Source: CADEDH01 sp047974625
GTDB taxonomy: Bacteria; Actinomycetota; Acidimicrobiia; Acidimicrobiales; SZUA-35
Length of the DNA: 64,000 nt
Direction: 5' to 3'
Assembly: GCA_047974625.1 (NCBI GenBank)
Contig: JBKECK010000102.1
Location: 1-64,000, forward strand
Below, piece by piece: positions 15,911 to 25,709 of this stretch. Below the pieces are notes generated by a model. The model was not told where the DNA came from. It was given only the letters and a program-made list of their open reading frames with translations, and did not search any database. A program made the position numbers and the translations under genes. The stretch's first letter is position 1. The number at the start of each line of letters is the position of its first letter.

Positions 15911-16852
15911 GTGTCACCGTCTCGGCGTCTACCGTTCCGGTCCAACGACGAACCGGTGCGGCGATGGCACCTCGGTGACATCACCGTCACCCGGGTGGTG
16001 GAGGGGACCAGCGTGTTCCCCCGACGGTTCCTGCCCCGGCTGACCCCGACCCGGATCGACGCCTGCGGCCCCTGGACCGACCCCTACGTGGCCGCCGATC
16101 GGGAGACGTTCCCGTTGTCGGTCCACGCCTTCGTGATCGGGACCCCGGCCGGGATCGCCGTGGTGGATACCTGTGTCGGCGTCCACGGCGACCGGCCCAT
16201 GGGCCACGACCCCGGTTTCGGGGCCCGGCTGGAGCAGGCCATCCCCGGCGGGTTCGCCGCGGTCACCACCGTCATCTGCACCCACCTCCACTTCGACCAT
16301 GTGGGCTGGAACACCCGGCGCGACGGCGACCGGCTGGTGCCGACCTTTCCCAACGCCCGCTATCTCTGCAGCCGGGCCGAGCTCGACGCCACCCTGGCCG
16401 ACGACGCCATGGCCGTGCTCGACACCAGCATCCGGCCCCTGCTCGACGCCGACCGGCTCGACGCCGTGCCCGCCGACCACCGGATCGATCCCTGGCTGGC
16501 CCTGACCCCGACCCCGGGCCACACTCCAGGTCATGTGTGCGTGGTGGTCGGCGACGCCGACGACCACGCGGCCGTCATCACGGGTGACGCCACCCACTCA
16601 CCGCTCCAGTTCGCCTATCCCGACGTGTCGGCCGAATCGGTCGACGCCAACAGCGCCGAAGCCACCCGCACCCGTGAGCGGCTCGTGGCCGAACTGGCCG
16701 ACACCGACACCGTCGTGTTCGGCACCCACTTCCCCACCCCCACCGCGGGCCATCTCCACCGGATCACCCCCGCACCCGGCGTCGGCCCCGCCCCCGACGA
16801 GCCGGACGGACCGGTCGCCTGGTTCGCCGGCCTCCCCGGGGACCCCCTCTAG
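15911..16852 (+). CDS. MBL-fold metallohydrolase
   Basis: The 313-residue protein carries the metallo-beta-lactamase signature THLHFDHVGW (HxHxDH, two-metal site), a later PTPGHTPGHV histidine and GDATH aspartate, and TVVFGTHFP near the end. This places it with quorum-quenching-lactonase/MBL hydrolases of broad ester or lactone specificity. Start is GTG 15911. Its stop overlaps the convergent CoA-transferase gene by 4 bp (CTAG). Confidence 0.88.
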   Translation: MSPSRRLPFRSNDEPVRRWHLGDITVTRVVEGTSVFPRRFLPRLTPTRIDACGPWTDPYVAADRETFPLSVHAFVIGTPAGIAVVDTCVGVHGDRPMGHDPGFGARLEQAIPGGFAAVTTVICTHLHFDHVGWNTRRDGDRLVPTFPNARYLCSRAELDATLADDAMAVLDTSIRPLLDADRLDAVPADHRIDPWLALTPTPGHTPGHVCVVVGDADDHAAVITGDATHSPLQFAYPDVSAESVDANSAEATRTRERLVAELADTDTVVFGTHFPTPTAGHLHRITPAPGVGPAPDEPDGPVAWFAGLPGDPL

Positions 16853-19413
16853 AAGGGGGAGCCGTCGGGGCGGAGGTAGTCCATCGACAGGTGGCCGGCG
16901 GCGTCGAGGGCGGCGTACTCGTCGTCGTCGAGACCCAGGATCCGGCGGTAGACGTGCTCGTTGTCGGCCCCCATCCGGCAGACCGGCCCCCATCTCATCG
17001 CCGGACCCGTCCACCGCCATTGGTGACCGGGGAACGGCCAGGTACCGATGTCGTAGGAGCCCTGGGGCCGGTAGAAACCCCGGGCGGCCAGTTGGGGGTC
17101 GGCCACCAGGTCAGCCTCGTCGAGCACCGGCCCGGAGGGAACGCCCTCGGCCTGGCAGGCGTCCACGGCGACAAACCGGTCCCGGCCGGACGTCCAGGCG
17201 GTGATGGCGTCGTCGAGCTCGTCGTGGTGGGCCCGCCGGCCGGCGGCGGTGGCCAGGCGGGGGTCGCCGGCCAGGTCGGCCCGGCCCATGGCCCGACACA
17301 GGCCGAGCCACTGGTCGTCGTCGGCCACCGAGACGACCATCCACCGGTCGTCACCACCGGGGCCCCCGTCGTCAGCACACCGGTAGGCCCCCTGGGGGGC
17401 GTAGCTGACGTGACGGTTACCGGCCGCCTCGTGCCGGCGTCCGGTGCGGGCCGCGTCGACCAGGTATTCGCCGATGTGCTGCATCATGTTCTCGTTCTGG
17501 GCCACCTCGACGAGCTCGCCGACCCCGGTCCGGTCCCGGCGCCGGAGGGCGAGCATGGTGGCGAACGCCCCGGTGGCCCCGCTGGTGGGGTCCATGTGGA
17601 ACACCGAGGTCAGGCTGGTGGGGTCGTCGTCCCGGTAGCCGCGGATGGCGGTCAGACCCGACATGGCCTCGAAGCTGGCCCCGAACCCCAGATAGTCGGC
17701 GTGGGGCCCATCGAGACCGACGGGCGGCAGACGGACCAGGATGAGCCGGGGGTTGGCGGCCTGCAGGGCCTCCCACCCGATGCCGAGCTTGTCCAGGGTG
17801 GGCACCGAGTTGTTCTCCACCACGACGTCGGCGTGGGCGGCGAGACGGAGGAACATGTCCCGCCCGTCGGGCCGGCTCAGGTCGAGGGTGCAGCTCAGCT
17901 TGTTGCGGGCGTGGGCCGAGTACATCCCCTGGGCGTTCCAGGGGCGGTACGGCTCCGGCCCGGCCACGTCGACGGGGGCGTAGGTGGCCAGCGGCCCGGC
18001 GGTGACCACCTGGTGGGGTTCCGGCCGGGGTGTCGCCCCCCGGGTGGCGGTGGGGAACACCCACGGGTTGTCGACCCGGATCACCTCGGCGCCAAGATCG
18101 CCCAGGTGCATGGTGCACGCCGGGCCCGCCCACACCACCGTCAGGTCGAGCACCCGGATACCCTCCAACGGGAGGGGGCGCCCGGCCGGAGCGGCCGTCA
18201 CCGACGGGCGGGCCGAGGGCTGGGCCGGATCCAGGGAGGCCCGGATCTCCGGTCCGTGCTGGTCGAGGAGGGGGGCGGGACGGCGGAGATCCCAGCCGTC
18301 GTCGATCCGGAACGGGGGCCCGGGTTGGACCACGGGACCGGCCGTCGGATGGTCCGCGGTGACCAGCCATTTCCGCTCGGCCAGGTGGACGTCGTCGAGC
18401 ACGTCCACCGGGGCCAGCAGGGGGGTCACCGGCCATTTGACCGACTGGGCCCGGGCCGTGCGATCCACGGCGTCACCCTCGAACAGCCACTGGTACAGGG
18501 CGGCCTGGACGAGATCGGTGAGTTCGTCGTCGTTCGGCCAGCCGGGCTGGTCGAATCGGCGCCGCAGCTCCCCGTCGCCGTCGCCGTCTCCGTCGCCAAG
18601 CACGGTCAGCATCCGCTCGATCCAGGGTTGGATGGTGTACACGAGCACGTGCCCGTCGGCGGTGGGGAAGAACCCCGCCGGCAGGGTCCGCACCGTGGCC
18701 GGCGCCTCCCGTTCCGGGACCCGCCGATCCCAGAGGTACGACAGATAGTAGGTGGTGCGCCGGTCGATGGAGGCGGCCTGGGCTTCGAAGTGGGACAGGT
18801 CGATGTGGACGCCGTCCCCGGTCTGCTCGGCCACCATCAACCCGGCCAGGGTGGCCGTGCCGGCCAGGTTGCCGCACTGGTACGAGGTGACGTTGCCCCC
18901 GAGTTTGAGGGGTTCCCGACCCTGGATCCCCGTGGCGTTCATGGGGCCGCCCATGGCGTAGGTGACGATGTCGGCCCCGACCCGCCCGGCGTAGGGACCG
19001 GTCTGGCCGAACGGGGTGACACTGGTGACCACCAGGGCGGGGTGGCGACGGTGGAGTTCGTCGAACCCGAGGCCGAGCTCGGCCATCCGTCCCGGGGTGA
19101 ACGACTCGATGACCACGTCGGCCCCGGCGATCAGGTCGGCCACCAGGTCCCGGTCGGCGGGATCGTCGAGGTCGGCCACCAGGCTGCGCTTGTTGGCGTT
19201 GAGGTGGAGGAACAGGGCGCTCTGCTCGGGATCGGGTTCCGGGTCGCCCCCGGGGCCGGTCGGGAACGGACCGTGGCGGCGGGCCGGGTCGCCCCCGGGC
19301 GGCTCCACCTTGATCACGTCCGCTCCGTAGTCGGCCAGCAGCTTCCCCGCGTACGGTCCGGCCACGTCCGTGGCCAGCTCGATCACCCGGACCCCGGCGA
19401 GTGGTTGGCTCAT
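16849..19413 (-). CDS. Tandem-fused CaiB/BaiF (class III) CoA-transferase
   Basis: The 854-residue protein contains two complete class III CoA-transferase units. The first opens with LAGVRVIELATDVAGPYAGKLLADYGADVIKVEPPGGD. The second begins near residue 417 with LPLEGIRVLDLTVVWAGPACTMHLGDLGAEVIRVDNP. Single enzymes are about 400 residues, so this is a head-to-tail fusion. They move CoA between carboxylates through an aspartyl-CoA intermediate, commonly in fatty-acid, sterol or carnitine catabolism. A paralogous fusion lies at 36701-39127. Substrates are unknown. Confidence 0.9.
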   Translation of the reverse strand: MSQPLAGVRVIELATDVAGPYAGKLLADYGADVIKVEPPGGDPARRHGPFPTGPGGDPEPDPEQSALFLHLNANKRSLVADLDDPADRDLVADLIAGADVVIESFTPGRMAELGLGFDELHRRHPALVVTSVTPFGQTGPYAGRVGADIVTYAMGGPMNATGIQGREPLKLGGNVTSYQCGNLAGTATLAGLMVAEQTGDGVHIDLSHFEAQAASIDRRTTYYLSYLWDRRVPEREAPATVRTLPAGFFPTADGHVLVYTIQPWIERMLTVLGDGDGDGDGELRRRFDQPGWPNDDELTDLVQAALYQWLFEGDAVDRTARAQSVKWPVTPLLAPVDVLDDVHLAERKWLVTADHPTAGPVVQPGPPFRIDDGWDLRRPAPLLDQHGPEIRASLDPAQPSARPSVTAAPAGRPLPLEGIRVLDLTVVWAGPACTMHLGDLGAEVIRVDNPWVFPTATRGATPRPEPHQVVTAGPLATYAPVDVAGPEPYRPWNAQGMYSAHARNKLSCTLDLSRPDGRDMFLRLAAHADVVVENNSVPTLDKLGIGWEALQAANPRLILVRLPPVGLDGPHADYLGFGASFEAMSGLTAIRGYRDDDPTSLTSVFHMDPTSGATGAFATMLALRRRDRTGVGELVEVAQNENMMQHIGEYLVDAARTGRRHEAAGNRHVSYAPQGAYRCADDGGPGGDDRWMVVSVADDDQWLGLCRAMGRADLAGDPRLATAAGRRAHHDELDDAITAWTSGRDRFVAVDACQAEGVPSGPVLDEADLVADPQLAARGFYRPQGSYDIGTWPFPGHQWRWTGPAMRWGPVCRMGADNEHVYRRILGLDDDEYAALDAAGHLSMDYLRPDGSPF

Positions 19414-19509
19414 GGCCCGGAGCCTACGGGCCGCGTCCCCCCGGGGGCCAGATCAGTTGTGGCCGGCGACACCCTGCCCCGGCACCAGCCGGGCAGCCAG
19501 ACTGGCCGC

Positions 19510-20238
19510 ATGGATCCATCCCGTCCCACCCCGTCACCGGCCGGCCCGGCCCTCGACCGCGCCACCCTCAACCGGATCGCCCGGCTCCAGGTCTCGTCCC
19601 TGTGCGACGCCGACAAGAGCCTGCCGGTGGTCGACCCGGCGATCACCGAGGTCGTCCCGTCCAAGGGTCTGCTCCGGATGACCGGCCCGGCGGTCACGGT
19701 GGTGGCCCACGACGACCACCTACCGGTGCTGGTGGCGGTGTCGCAGGCACCTCCCGGTTCGGTGATCGTGGTGGCCACCGACGGCGGGACCCGGGCGGTG
19801 TCCGGCGAGCTGTTCGCCACCGGGGCCCGGCGGCGGGGGCTGGCCGGGATCGTCATCGACGGGTACTGCCGTGATCTGCACGGCCTGATCGGGTTGGGCC
19901 TGCCCGTCTACGCCCGGGGCACCAACCCCATGTCGGGTACGACCATGGACCCCGGCACCGTCAACGGGCCGGTCACCGTGGGCGGGGTGACTAGTCCGTT
20001 GACGGTGCGGCCCGGGTGGATCGTGGTGGCCGACACCGACGGCATGGTCATCGCCGAACCGGAACAGATCGTGGCCGCCCTCGACACCGCTGAGCAGATC
20101 GAGCACCTCGAACGGCGCCTGCTCGACCGGATGGCGGCCGGGGTCCCCCTGGCCGAGCTGACCAACCTGGCCGAGCACCTCGACGCCCTCCGGGCCGGCC
20201 GGCCCACCGGGCTCGAGTTTCAGATCCGGCAGGCGTGA
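19510..20238 (+). CDS. RraA-like / demethylmenaquinone-methyltransferase-like protein
   Basis: This 242-residue RraA-family protein has VSSLCDADKSLP, GPAVTVV, a GSVIVVATDGGTRAVSGELFATGARRRGLAGIVIDGYCRDL core and RPGWIVVADTDGMVIAEPEQ. Family members include aldolases for 4-hydroxy-4-methyl-2-oxoglutarate and inhibitors of RNase E. The GxxxD/R residues of the aldolase site (G-E-L, DGYCRD) are largely kept, so an oxo-acid aldolase role is likely. Its end overlaps the convergent hisG gene by 19 bp. Confidence 0.82.
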   Translation: MDPSRPTPSPAGPALDRATLNRIARLQVSSLCDADKSLPVVDPAITEVVPSKGLLRMTGPAVTVVAHDDHLPVLVAVSQAPPGSVIVVATDGGTRAVSGELFATGARRRGLAGIVIDGYCRDLHGLIGLGLPVYARGTNPMSGTTMDPGTVNGPVTVGGVTSPLTVRPGWIVVADTDGMVIAEPEQIVAALDTAEQIEHLERRLLDRMAAGVPLAELTNLAEHLDALRAGRPTGLEFQIRQA

Positions 20239-21065
20239 ATGTCGGTGACCAGGATGGCCTTGGCCCCGATGGCGGCCAAGTCGTCCATCACCTGGTGGGT
20301 CTCCCGGGTGGGCACCATGGCCCGGACCGCCACCCAGGCCGGGTCGGCCAGGGTGGACACGGTGGGCGACTCCATGCCCGGGGTGCGTTCCACCGCCTCA
20401 GCCAGCAGTGACGCCGGAATGTTGTAGTCGATCATCTGGTAGGTCCGGGCCACGATGACGCTCTCCAACCGGCGGATCATGCGGTCGAGACCGGCGGGCG
20501 CCCCGCTGGCCGACGGCCGGATCAGGACGGCCTCGGACCTCAGGATCGGCTCCCCGATCGGTTCCATCCCGGTGGCCCGCAGGGTGGCCCCGGTTTCGAC
20601 CACGTCGGCGATGGCGTCGGCCACCCCCAGCTCCACCGCGATCTCGACCGCCCCGTCCAACCGGACGATCTCGGCCGACACCCCCCGCTCGGCCAGGTAC
20701 TTCTCCACCAGGGTGGGGTAGGTGGTGGCGATCCGGCGGCCGGCCAGATCGGCCGCCGACCGGTACCGACCGGCCGGCCCGGCCAGGCGGAACACCGCGG
20801 CCGCGAACCCGAGCGACACGACCTCGGTGGCCGCGGCGGCCGAGTCGATCAGCAGGTCACGCCCGGTGATCCCGGCGTCGAGACGCCCCCCGGCCACATG
20901 GATGGCGATGTCGTGCGGCCGGAGGAAGAAGAACTCGGTGTCGTTGGCCGGATCGAGCTTCCGGAGCTCCTTGGCCGACCGGTCGGCCCGGTAGCCGGCC
21001 TCGGTCATCATCCGCGCCGCGGGTTCGGACAACGAGCCCTTGTTCGGCAACGCCACACGTAACAT
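20220..21065 (-). CDS. hisG: ATP phosphoribosyltransferase (long form)
   Basis: The 281-residue enzyme catalyses the first step of histidine biosynthesis, joining ATP and PRPP. It begins MLRVALPNKGSLSEPAARMM and has DIAIHVAGGRLDAGITGRDLL, then GVADAIADVVETGATLRATG (PRPP/ATP region). A C-terminal ACT-like regulatory domain ends EAIGAKAILVT-type sequence before DIHACRI, giving the hexameric, feedback-inhibited long form. Other his genes are not in the window. The GTG/ATG choices upstream lack homology, so ATG 21065 is used. Confidence 0.95.
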   Translation of the reverse strand: MLRVALPNKGSLSEPAARMMTEAGYRADRSAKELRKLDPANDTEFFFLRPHDIAIHVAGGRLDAGITGRDLLIDSAAAATEVVSLGFAAAVFRLAGPAGRYRSAADLAGRRIATTYPTLVEKYLAERGVSAEIVRLDGAVEIAVELGVADAIADVVETGATLRATGMEPIGEPILRSEAVLIRPSASGAPAGLDRMIRRLESVIVARTYQMIDYNIPASLLAEAVERTPGMESPTVSTLADPAWVAVRAMVPTRETHQVMDDLAAIGAKAILVTDIHACRI

Positions 21066-21192
21066 TTCGGTACCCACCTGACGAGATTCGGCTCGCACCG
21101 CTGTGGTGCAGCCCCCATGGTGCCAGCCGGAGCCTGGCCGCCCCACCGTTTCGCCGATACCCGGGGTTGGACGGTGTCGTATGCTCGGGCCC

Positions 21193-23151
21193 ATGGCCAA
21201 CAAGAACCGACACCAGTTCCGGCCCATGGAGCGGCTCACCCGGCCCCTGGTCCGAGACGGGGGTGCCCTCCGTCCGGCCTCGTGGGACGAGGCCCTCGAA
21301 CGGGCCGTTGCCGGCCTGGGCCACACCCGCGACACCCTCGGCGGGGGCGCCATCGGGGTGTTCTCGTGCTCGAAGTCGACCAACGAGATGAACTTCGTGG
21401 CCCAGAAGGTGGCCCGGGCGGCGCTGGGCACCAACAACATCGACTCCTGCAACCGCACCTGACACGCTCCTTCGGTGGTCGGTCTGGCCACGGTGTTCGG
21501 AGCGGGTGGGGGCACCTCGTCCTACGACGAGGCCGAGGCGGCCGACGTGATCGTCATGTGGGGCTCGAACGCCCGCAACGCCCACCCCATCTTCTTCCAT
21601 CATGTCCTGAAGGCCCTCAACGGCGGGGCCCGGCTCTACGTGGTCGACCCGCGCCACAGTGAGACGGCCCAGTTCGCCGACCGCTGGCTCGGCCTGCACG
21701 TCGGGACCGACATCGCCCTGGCCCACACCGTGGCCCGGGAGATCATCCACTCCGGCGCCGTCGACACCGACTTCGTGGCCCGGGCCACCATCGGCTTCGA
21801 CGCCTTCGCCGCCGCCGTCGACCCCTGGACCCTGGAGCGGGGCGAGGCCGTGACCGGCGTGCCCGGCGAGGCCATCGCCGACCTGGCCCACGGCTACGCC
21901 GGCGCCCGGGCCGCCCAGCTCTGCTGGACCCTGGGCATCACCGAACACCACAACGGGGTCGACAACGTCCTGGCCCTGTGCAACCTGGCCCTGCTCACCG
22001 GCCAGGTCGGCCGCTACGGGGCCGGGCTCACCCCCCTGCGGGGCCAGAACAACGTGCAGGGTGGGGGCGACATGGGAGCGCTGCCCAACAAGCTACCCGG
22101 GTTCCAAGACGTGACGGACGAGACCGCCCGGGCCCGGTTCGACGCCGAATGGGGGGTCACCGTCCCCCCGGACAACGGCTGGCACCTGACCGAGATGTTC
22201 CACGCCATGGAGCGCGGCGACCTCCGTTCGGTTCTGGTGATCGGGGAGAACCCGGCCCAGTCCGAGGCCGACGCCGGCCACGCCGTGGAGCTCCTCTCCG
22301 GCCTCGACCACCTCGTCGTGATCGACATCTACCGCACCGCCACCGCCGAGCTGGCCGACGTGGTCCTCCCCGGCAGCGCCTCGTGGTGCGAGGCCGAGGG
22401 GACGGTGACCAACTCCGAGCGCCGGGTCCAGCGGGTCCGCAAGGCGATCGAACCGCCCGGAGAGGCCAGCGACGATGTGGAGGTCCTGCTCGCCCTGGCC
22501 GACCGGCTGGGCCACCACTGGCGCTACGACTCCCCCGAACAGGTGTGGGACGAGCTGCGCCGCCTGTCGCCCCTGCACGCCGGGATGTCGTGGCCCCGCC
22601 TGGAGGCCCTGGGCGGTATCCAGTGGCCCTGCTTCAGCGAGGACACCCTGGAACCCCCGTACCTCCACGGCCGCCTCTGGGCCGACGACCCGGCCGAGCG
22701 GGGCCGGCCGGCTCCGTTCTCGATCGTGGAGGACGAGGCCCCGGTTGAGGCCCTGTCCGAACGCTTCCCCCTGCGGCTCACCACCGGCCGCCGCCTCGAC
22801 TCCTACAACACCGGCGTCCAGTCCGGCGGTTACCGCAGCCCCAACCGGATGGGAGAAACCGTCGACGTGGCCGCCGACGACGCCCACCGGCTCGGCCTGG
22901 CCGACGGGGAACGGGTCCGGATCAGTTCGGCCCGCGGCTCGGTGGAGGCGCCGGTCCGGATCGACCCCGGTCTCCGGCCCGGCCTGGTGTTCATGACCCC
23001 CCACTTCCCCGACGAGGTCGACGTGAACCTGCTCACCATCGACGCCACCGACCCCAAGGCGGGGACGGCCGAGTTCAAGGCCGCGGCGGTGCGGATCGAC
23101 AAGCTGGCGCCGACCCCGACCACCCCGACCGCCCCCGGGGCGGGGTCCTAG
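21193..23151 (+). CDS. fdhA: Formate dehydrogenase catalytic subunit, selenocysteine-containing, lacking its Fe-S domain
   Basis: The frame is interrupted by TGA at 21460-21462. It continues in the same frame and homology runs straight through: NNIDSCNRT, TGA, HAPSVVGLATVFGAG. This is exactly the Cys/Sec position of molybdenum or tungsten formate dehydrogenases, so the codon should be read as Sec90 of a 652-residue protein. Downstream are VIVMWGSNARNAHP, LYVVDPRHSETA, GQNNVQGGGDMGALPN, the GENPAQSEAD motif and a C-terminal MGD-binding barrel (RLTTGRRLDSYNTG). The protein starts where the [4Fe-4S] MopB N-terminal domain normally ends; that domain is encoded by the gene at 24830-25699. It oxidises formate, passing electrons to the NuoEF-like partner. 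Confidence 0.9.
21465..21504 (+). promoter_or_regulatory. Bacterial SECIS element for Sec90
   Basis: Directly after the TGA, arms CGCTCC (21465-21470) and GGAGCG (21499-21504) enclose an inner stem. That stem pairs 21475-21480 with 21486-21491 and has loop GGTCT (21481-21485). Loop and spacing from the TGA match the well-known Escherichia coli fdhF SECIS, which SelB recognises through the GGUCU loop. Confidence 0.82.
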
Positions 23152-23153
23152 CC

Positions 23154-24833
23154 GTGGACGTCAGGACCCGAGGGATCCCCCCCAGCGCCGACGAACGGGC
23201 CGCGGTGGCCTCGGTGCTCGGGCCCGAACCGGCCCCGAACGACCACGACCGGATCGGGGGCCACGCCAACCGGGCCCGCCGACACCTCCTGCTGCCCGCC
23301 CTGCACGCCGTCAACGACCGGGTGGGCTGGATCAGCCCGACCGCCGTCGACCACATCGCCGTACGCCTCGACCTCGGCCCGGCCGAGGTGTACGGGGTGG
23401 CCAGCTTCTACGCCTTGTTCTCGATGACCGAACGCCCGCCCCACCAGGTCCACGTGTGTGTCGATCTGGCCTGCCGGGCCGCCGGCCGTACGGAGGCCGA
23501 CCTGGGCCCCGGCGAGCACCCGTCCCCCTGCCTGGGGGTGTGCGAGCGGGGCGGGGCGGTCCTGACCATCGACGCCGGCGACCCGGTGCGGCGAACGGTC
23601 ACCCCCGAACCGGCTCCGGCCGCCGCGGTGCCGGACGCCGGTGACCCGTCACTGGTCCTACTGCGGCGGGTGGGCGCCACCGACCCGGCGTCGCTGGCCG
23701 ACTATGTGGCCGACGGGGGGTTCGAGGCCCTGGCCGTGGCCCGGAGGATCGGGGCCGAGGCCGTGATCTCCCGGGTGGCGGCGGCCGGGCTCACCGGCCG
23801 GGGCGGGGCTGCGTTCCCCACCGCCACCAAGTGGGAGGCGGTCCGCGGCCAACCGGGCCCGGTCCACCACCTGGTGGCCAACGCGGACGAGTCGGAACCC
23901 GGCACGTTCAAGGACCGCACCCTGATCGAGAACGACCCCTACGCCCTCATCGAGGCCATGGCCATCGCCGGCCTGGCCGTGGGGGCGGACCACGGCCACG
24001 TCTACCTGCGGGGCGAGTACCCCCGGGCCGAGGCCACCCTCCACCACGCCATCACCGAGGCCCGGGCCGGGGGCCACCTCGGCCCCGGCACCGGCTTCGA
24101 CATCACCATGGTGCGGGGGGCCGGGGCCTACATCTGCGGTGAGGAGACCGCGGTGTTCAACTCGATCGAGGGCTACCGGGGCGAGCCCCGCAACAAGCCG
24201 CCGTTCCCCTTCGAGCGGGGCCTCTTCGGCCGGCCCACCGCGGTCAACAATGTGGAGACCCTCATCAACGTCCCCCCGATCCTGCTCGACCGGCTCCCGA
24301 CCGCCGACCGGCGGTTGTTCTGCCTGTCGGGGGCGGTGAACCGGCCCGGGGTGTACGAGAGCGAGCTGGGGGTGACCCTGGGCCAACTGATCGCCCGGGC
24401 GGGCGGTCTCCGGCCCGGCTCCGAGCTGCAGGCCGTCCTCCTGGGCGGGGCGGCCGGCGGCTTCGCCGGCCCCGGCGACCTCGACCTCGCCCTCGATCCC
24501 GACGCCCTCCGGGCGGCCGGGCTCACGCTCGGGTCGGGGGTGGTGCTGGTGCTCGACCAGCACGTCGATCTGGTCGACCAGCTCCGCCGCATCGCCGCCT
24601 TCTTCGCCGACGAGTCGTGCGGCCAGTGCGTGCCGTGCCGGGTGGGCACCGTCCGCCAGCTCGAAGCCGTCGACCGCCTGGCCGGCGGGGTCACCCCGGG
24701 CGGGCGGGCCGGTGACCTCGGCCTGGTGCGTGACGTCGGCCGGGCCATGGCCGACGCCAGCATCTGCGGCCTGGGCCAGACCGCCCACAGTGCCATAGGA
24801 TCCGCCATCGACCGCCTGGGGGTCTGGTCATGA
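23154..24833 (+). CDS. fdhB: NuoE-NuoF fusion, NAD-reducing diaphorase subunit of formate dehydrogenase
   Basis: The 559-residue protein has an N-terminal NuoE-like [2Fe-2S] domain, with Cys pairs in CVDLAC and CLGVC (about residues 102-130). It is fused to a NuoF-like domain with GRGGAAFPTATKW (FMN/NADH site), the NADESEPGTFKDR motif, GAGAYICGEETA and the [4Fe-4S] set ESCGQCVPCRVGT plus CGLGQ. It would accept electrons from formate oxidation and reduce NAD+. GTG 23154 lies 2 bases after the catalytic subunit; the end overlaps the next gene by ATGA. The trio forms a soluble NAD-dependent formate dehydrogenase. Confidence 0.93.
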   Translation: MDVRTRGIPPSADERAAVASVLGPEPAPNDHDRIGGHANRARRHLLLPALHAVNDRVGWISPTAVDHIAVRLDLGPAEVYGVASFYALFSMTERPPHQVHVCVDLACRAAGRTEADLGPGEHPSPCLGVCERGGAVLTIDAGDPVRRTVTPEPAPAAAVPDAGDPSLVLLRRVGATDPASLADYVADGGFEALAVARRIGAEAVISRVAAAGLTGRGGAAFPTATKWEAVRGQPGPVHHLVANADESEPGTFKDRTLIENDPYALIEAMAIAGLAVGADHGHVYLRGEYPRAEATLHHAITEARAGGHLGPGTGFDITMVRGAGAYICGEETAVFNSIEGYRGEPRNKPPFPFERGLFGRPTAVNNVETLINVPPILLDRLPTADRRLFCLSGAVNRPGVYESELGVTLGQLIARAGGLRPGSELQAVLLGGAAGGFAGPGDLDLALDPDALRAAGLTLGSGVVLVLDQHVDLVDQLRRIAAFFADESCGQCVPCRVGTVRQLEAVDRLAGGVTPGGRAGDLGLVRDVGRAMADASICGLGQTAHSAIGSAIDRLGVWS

Positions 24834-25699
24834 CCACAGCCATCGACCGCCCGTCGGTCAGGCTCACCATCGACGGCGGCGAGGTGACGGTGCCCGCCGG
24901 CACCACCATCCTCGAGGCCTGCGGGGGCCGGGGCGGCGACATTCCCACGCTCTGCTTTGGCGACACCATCACCCCGAAGAACGCCTGCCGGGTGTGCATG
25001 GTGGAGGTCGAGGGGTCGCGGGTGCTGGTCCCCGCCTGCTCCCGACCGGTGGAGGCCGGCATGGTGGTCCACACCCGCAACGAACGGGTCGACCATTCCC
25101 GTCGCCTGGTCCTGGAGCTGCTCGGCTCCTCGGTCGACCTGTCCCTCACGGACGGGGTGGCGGAGTGGAACGACGTCTACGGCGTCGATCCGTCCCGGTT
25201 CGGCGCCGACGCGGCCACGACGGCCGACCAGCCGGTGAAGGTCGACAACGACCTCTACGTGCGGGACTACGGCAAGTGCATCCTGTGCTATCAGTGCGTG
25301 GACGCCTGCGGTGAGCAGTGGCAGAACAGCTTCGTGATCGACATCGCCGGCCGGGGCTTCGCCAGCCGGATCTCCACCGAGTTCGACGTCGATCTGCCCG
25401 ATTCGGCCTGCGTCTACTGCGGCAACTGTATCCAGGTGTGCCCCACCGGGGCGTTGACGACCCGCACGGAACACGACATGCGCGCCGACGGCACGTGGGC
25501 GCCCGAGCGGCAGACCACCACCGACACCGTGTGCGCCTTCTGTGGGGTGGGGTGCAACCTCACCCTCCACGTCCAGGACGGCACGATCGTGACCGTGTCG
25601 TCGCCCCCGGACTCCCCGATCACCCACGGCAACCTGTGCATCAAGGGCCGGTTCGGGTTCCAGCACGCCCAGAACCGGGGGCCGACCGGGAACGACTGA
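24830..25699 (+). CDS. Formate dehydrogenase Fe-S subunit carrying the detached MopB [4Fe-4S] domain
   Basis: The 289-residue protein holds, in order, a NuoG-like [2Fe-2S] domain (Cys 42, 53, 56, 70) and two ferredoxin [4Fe-4S] sets (150, 153, 156, 160 and 194, 197, 200, 204). Last comes a MopB [4Fe-4S] domain (235, 238, 242, 270: CAFCGVGC, then LCIKGRFGF). In ordinary FdhA the same four modules form the N-terminus of the catalytic chain; here they end at HAQNRG, exactly where the 21193 gene begins. The two proteins should assemble to restore one alpha subunit. ATGA overlap with the NuoEF gene. Confidence 0.9.
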   Translation: MTTAIDRPSVRLTIDGGEVTVPAGTTILEACGGRGGDIPTLCFGDTITPKNACRVCMVEVEGSRVLVPACSRPVEAGMVVHTRNERVDHSRRLVLELLGSSVDLSLTDGVAEWNDVYGVDPSRFGADAATTADQPVKVDNDLYVRDYGKCILCYQCVDACGEQWQNSFVIDIAGRGFASRISTEFDVDLPDSACVYCGNCIQVCPTGALTTRTEHDMRADGTWAPERQTTTDTVCAFCGVGCNLTLHVQDGTIVTVSSPPDSPITHGNLCIKGRFGFQHAQNRGPTGND

Positions 25700-25709
25700 G
25701 GGCGGCCGC

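Noticed and set aside
16891..19500. Very long plus-strand open frame opposite the CoA-transferase
   Set aside because: It is an antisense shadow: Gly/Val/His-rich, without family motifs, and directly opposite a strong CDS. Only its last part from 19510 is a real gene.
21475..23151. Formate dehydrogenase as a separate gene starting after the TGA
   Set aside because: The upstream frame is the same, ends at the Sec position and homology runs through it; the SECIS hairpin explains the TGA.
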